This document shows, one piece after another, positions 6,443 to 6,576 of a stretch of DNA of 6,576 bases (its first letter is position 1; every line of letters starts with the position of its first letter). The DNA is from Crocinitomix sp. (GTDB taxonomy: Bacteria; Bacteroidota; Bacteroidia; Flavobacteriales_D; Crocinitomicaceae), in the NCBI GenBank assembly GCA_020849935.1, contig JADZFJ010000063.1, positions 1-6,576 of the forward strand, in the 5' to 3' direction. The position numbers were made by a program, and so were the translations under genes. Under the pieces are notes generated by a model that saw nothing but the letters and a program-made list of their open reading frames with translations, ran no database searches and was not told the DNA's origin.

Positions 6443-6480
6443 GGGTTTTAATTTTCAAAACCCAACAAATTCGAAAATTA
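6443..6480. repeat. Two mutually exclusive stem-loops
   Basis: GGGTTTT at 6443-6449 pairs with AAAACCC at 6457-6463 (7 bp, 7-nt loop). Alternatively TAATTTTC at 6449-6456 pairs with GAAAATTA at 6473-6480 (8 bp, 16-nt loop), which consumes the loop of the first. The two cannot form completely together, so this could be a switching pair or just A/T-rich coincidence. Confidence 0.45.
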
Positions 6481-6545
6481 TCCCTACTTTAATCCAATAT
6501 TTAAAGCAAGTGATAGTTCTTGTTTAAGTAGCTGAACGGATTGAA

Positions 6546-6576
6546 ATGAAAAAGATTAGTTGTTGCCTTTTTTTAG
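6546..6576 (+). CDS. Start of a probable exported protein (3' truncated by window edge)
   Basis: ATG at 6546 opens MKKISCCLFL, a short basic N-terminus followed by a hydrophobic stretch as in Sec signal peptides, and the frame is still open at the window end. The A/T-rich leader (GGATTGAA before ATG) suits a Bacteroidota start. Only ten codons are visible, so neither product nor type (lipoprotein or signal peptidase I substrate) can be decided. No exact TAnnTTTG is seen in the bases just upstream. Confidence 0.45.
   Translation, partial: MKKISCCLFL

Larger units (their letters stand above)
6187..6492 (+). pseudogene. Possible degraded gene: reading frame broken by one in-frame stop
   Basis: From the ATG at 6187 the frame encodes 44 residues (starting MHPRFLQKGLYW) to TAA at 6319-6321, then in the same frame stays open for 56 codons (starting RGFAQIINKG and including KDESIGKLRGLATEKQG) until TAA at 6490-6492. 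One stop in about 100 codons of A/T-rich DNA is somewhat unexpected for non-coding sequence, and the second half looks protein-like. I recognise no family. The internal stop lies in the right arm of the palindrome at 6290-6325, and four or more palindromes overlap this frame, so structured non-coding DNA is an equally good reading. No Shine-Dalgarno or promoter is evident. Confidence 0.25.

Noticed and set aside
6300..6490. Open minus-strand frame of about 60 codons over the palindromic region
   Set aside because: It has no usable start codon near its upstream end, no promoter, and no recognisable protein features; probably chance.
6158..6545. CRISPR array or integron attC array in the palindrome-rich stretch
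   Set aside because: The palindromes differ in sequence and spacing, so there are no direct repeats with constant spacers, and I see no attC core-site boxes or integrase gene.

Overview
The window looks like a chromosomal segment from a member of the Bacteroidota, most likely a Flavobacteriales-type organism. Four things point there: a C-terminal type IX secretion (T9SS) sorting domain on one gene product, low-GC sequence by eye, A/T-rich leaders without clear Shine-Dalgarno sites, and an exact match to the Bacteroidota -7 promoter element (TAnnTTTG) ahead of one gene. All identified genes lie on the + strand.

Layout: (1) 2-160 is the 3' end of a gene whose product ends like an outer-membrane beta-barrel. 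(2) 312-3707 encodes a 1131-residue exported protein with about 15 WD40-type repeats (probably two beta-propellers), a conserved linker, a beta-rich domain and a C-terminal caspase-like peptidase (C14) domain with an intact His957/Cys1017 dyad. (3) 3711-4256, only 3 nt downstream, encodes a hotdog-fold acyl-CoA thioesterase and is probably co-transcribed with it. (4) 4257-4468 holds a small hairpin, a very strong intrinsic terminator (14-bp perfect stem) and a promoter element for the next gene. (5) 4469-4981 encodes a small cytosolic protein resembling DUF6155. (6) 5078-6157 encodes a secreted T9SS cargo protein with an apparent 18-19-residue beta-solenoid repeat. (7) 6158-6545 has no intact gene but contains several long imperfect palindromes in series, overlapping a reading frame broken by one stop codon. 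(8) 6546 to the window end appears to be the start of another exported protein.

The caspase/WD40 protein and the T9SS cargo protein are both envelope or secreted products, and the first partial gene is probably an outer-membrane protein, so the window is biased toward cell-envelope functions. The caspase and thioesterase genes look like one transcription unit closed by the terminator near 4359-4400. The DUF6155-like gene and the T9SS cargo gene appear to be separately promoted. No mobile element with a recognisable transposase, CRISPR array, tRNA or rRNA was seen. The two places that annotation does not explain are the exported double-propeller caspase and the palindrome-rich stretch at 6186-6480.
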